Assembly: GCA_937901445.1 (NCBI GenBank)
Contig: CALDHY010000049.1
Span: 1 to 23,506 of the forward strand
Direction of reading: 5' to 3'
Length of the DNA stretch: 23,506 bases
From: an uncultured Selenomonadales bacterium
GTDB taxonomy: Bacteria; Bacillota; Negativicutes; Selenomonadales; Selenomonadaceae
Under the pieces are notes generated by a model. That model made no database searches, was not told the DNA's origin, and worked only from the letters and a program-made list of their open reading frames with translations. How positions within the stretch are numbered: position 1 is the stretch's first letter; every line of letters starts with the position of its first letter. The position numbers and the translations under genes are program-made. Positions 21,875-23,506 of this stretch are shown here, in pieces.

Positions 21875-23402
21875 TTTCAAAGTCTAAATCGTTGCGCAGT
21901 TTGATAGCTTCAGAAATATGTTTGGAGTTGATTAAATCCGCGCCGCCGTCCAAGTCTGCGATTGTGCGTCCAACTTTAATAATTCTGTCATAGGAACGCG
22001 CCGAAAGTTTTTTCATCTCGAAAACGTCTTTCAAAAGTTGTTCGGCTTCCGGCGTCAAATGACAAAGTTCCCGCAACATTGCGTGATTCATTTGGGCGTT
22101 ACAGAAAAGATTATATTTTTTGAGGCGTTCGAGTTGAATATTTCTTGCGGCTGAAACTCTTTCACGAACTGTGGCTGAAGATTCGGCTTTTCTTTTTGAA
22201 GTCAATTCGTCGTACTTGACGCGCGGGACTCTAATATGAATATCGATTCTGTCTAAAAGCGGTCCGGAAAGTTTGCGCGTGTAGCGTTTAATATCCAGCG
22301 GCGTACAGTGGCAATCGTGATCTTTATCGCCGTACCAGCCGCACGGGCAAGGATTCATTGCACAAATTAAAATCATACTTGAAGGAAAAGTTAAAGTGCC
22401 GCCAATTCTGCTGACTGTAATTTGGCGTTCTTCAAGCGGCTCGCGCAGGGATTCAAGCACACTCTTTTTAAATTCGGGTAATTCGTCCAAAAATAAAACG
22501 CCGTGATGAGCAAGCGTAACTTGTCCGGGCTTAGGTATTGGACCGCCGCCGATAATAGCTGCAGTTGAGGCGTCGTGATTGGGATGCTGAAAAGGGCGTT
22601 GGGTAATTAAGCCGCCGTTGCGTTTAAGTTTGCCCGCCACGCTGTAAATTTTTGTAACTTCAAGGGCTTCTTCGTGCGTCAATTCCGGCAAGATTGAACT
22701 GACTCTTTTTGCAAGCATAGTTTTACCGCTACCCGGCACTCCTACCATTAAAACATTGTGTCCGCCCGCCGCCGCAATTTCAAGCGCGCGTTTTGCCATA
22801 AATTGCCCTTGCACGTCTGAAAAATCGTCAACAATTTCTATAAAATTTTCCGGTTCTTCGACAGATTGAGGCGTTGCCGGTTGTAATTCAAATTCGCCCT
22901 GTAAAAATTCAACAAGTTCAATCAAAGTTTGCGGCGCGTAAACTTCAATATTTTCCACAAGCAACGCTTCATTTACGTTATCCTGCGCGACAATAATTTT
23001 TTTGAATCCGGCGTTACGCGCAGTAACAGTCATTGGTAAAATTCCATCAACGGCGCAAAGTTTACCGTCCAGCGAAAGTTCAGCCATAAAAATAAATTCT
23101 TCAAAATTATCGGAAGGAACTTTACCTTGAGCCGCCAAAAGTCCGACTGCTATCGGTAAATCTAAGCCGGAACTTTCTTTTTTTACTTCAGCCGGAGCAA
23201 GATTGACTGTAATTTTTTCTTGCCGCAACCGCAAACCAGAATTTTTTATAGCGGTACGGACTCTTTCTTTTGCTTCACGAACGGCGGCGTTTGCAAGCCC
23301 TACCACGTCGAATGAAGGCATACCGTTTGCGCTGTCAACTTCGACTTTGATTATTAAGCCGTCAACTCCTTGTGTGCTTGCCCCAAAAGTTTTGGCATAC
23401 AT
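21867..23402 (-). CDS. comM: YifB/ComM family Mg-chelatase-like AAA+ ATPase
   Basis: The start at 23402 (MYAKTFGAST) is preceded by GGAGG 6 bases upstream and gives 511 residues, usual for this family; an upstream in-frame ATG lacks such a site. The N-terminal ChlI-like S5-fold (about 15-175) holds NLAPAEVKKESSGLDLPIAVGLLAA in parts. The AAA+ domain has Walker A GVPGSGKT 221-228 and Walker B GVLFLDELPEF 301-311. A cysteine cluster (CPCG at 352-355, then C364 and C366) may bind zinc. In Gram-negatives ComM is a branch-migration helicase that helps integrate transformed DNA; in Firmicutes the role is less clear. The stop is in array D. Confidence 0.94.
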   Translation of the reverse strand: MYAKTFGASTQGVDGLIIKVEVDSANGMPSFDVVGLANAAVREAKERVRTAIKNSGLRLRQEKITVNLAPAEVKKESSGLDLPIAVGLLAAQGKVPSDNFEEFIFMAELSLDGKLCAVDGILPMTVTARNAGFKKIIVAQDNVNEALLVENIEVYAPQTLIELVEFLQGEFELQPATPQSVEEPENFIEIVDDFSDVQGQFMAKRALEIAAAGGHNVLMVGVPGSGKTMLAKRVSSILPELTHEEALEVTKIYSVAGKLKRNGGLITQRPFQHPNHDASTAAIIGGGPIPKPGQVTLAHHGVLFLDELPEFKKSVLESLREPLEERQITVSRIGGTLTFPSSMILICAMNPCPCGWYGDKDHDCHCTPLDIKRYTRKLSGPLLDRIDIHIRVPRVKYDELTSKRKAESSATVRERVSAARNIQLERLKKYNLFCNAQMNHAMLRELCHLTPEAEQLLKDVFEMKKLSARSYDRIIKVGRTIADLDGGADLINSKHISEAIKLRNDLDFEIK

Positions 23403-23453
23403 TTTTTTCCTCCATTCCAAGATTAAAGCTGATTAATAATTTTTTTATTTATA

Positions 23454-23506
23454 AATGTACTTTCTTTGACCAAGCCTCAAAGAAAGTACCAAAGAAAACG
23501 CGTGCC
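23454..23506 (+). repeat. Dispersed stem-loop repeat, copy 5 (cut by window edge)
   Basis: AAATGTACTTTC opens a perfect 12-bp hairpin at 23457-23489 (GTACTTTCTTTG with CAAAGAAAGTAC), followed by CAAAGAAAACGCG. It lies upstream of comM on the opposite strand and probably extends beyond the window. No comM promoter could be placed with confidence between it and the gene. Confidence 0.75.

Overview
The window looks like a chromosomal segment of a diderm Firmicute (class Negativicutes), at moderate-to-low GC. The clues are an mreBCD-mrdA-minCDE cell-shape and division cluster of Firmicute layout, strong AGGAGG-type ribosome sites with several TTG and GTG starts, and an MlaE-type lipid permease, which only makes sense in a cell with an outer membrane. 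The placement is inference; no rRNA or other taxonomic marker is present.

Layout. Bases 64-8798 (minus strand) hold mreB, mreC, mreD and mrdA (PBP2), then a small unknown secreted-type ORF and a DUF6033-like protein, then minC, minD, minE and an mlaE-like permease. A tRNA-Arg(CCG) with a near-consensus promoter lies on the plus strand at 9184-9258. Bases 9339-12990 (minus) form a four-gene wall-turnover operon: membrane-anchored polysaccharide deacetylase, murQ, mupG (DUF871) and an NlpC/P60 endopeptidase. It is read from a TTGACT-17-TATATT promoter divergent from one for the plus-strand genes. Bases 13143-18899 and on to 19508 (plus) carry a GT2 glycosyltransferase, a SEC-C methionine aminopeptidase, a DEAD-box helicase, an ABM-domain protein, an LppM-like lipoprotein, a PPi-type phosphofructokinase and a nitroreductase. 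Bases 19571-23402 (minus) carry a ribokinase-like sugar kinase, a MATE exporter and comM/yifB.

Most genes are housekeeping. MreBCD and PBP2 build the side wall, MinCDE places the septum, and the murQ operon degrades and recycles wall fragments.

The unusual material is between genes. There are two dispersed repeat families. One is a stem-loop element (GTACTTTCTTT...AAAGAAAGTAC followed by CAAAGAAA) with five copies, two of them at the window edges. The other is a tandem 7-bp array (TAAYCCY consensus) at five sites. Because the heptamer carries TAA on one strand and TAG on the other, and 7 is not a multiple of 3, an array puts stops in all frames of both strands. Four genes here (murQ, the helicase, the lipoprotein and comM) take their stop codon from such an array. 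In murQ the array appears to have cut off the C-terminus, and a remnant of the original end is still readable beyond it.
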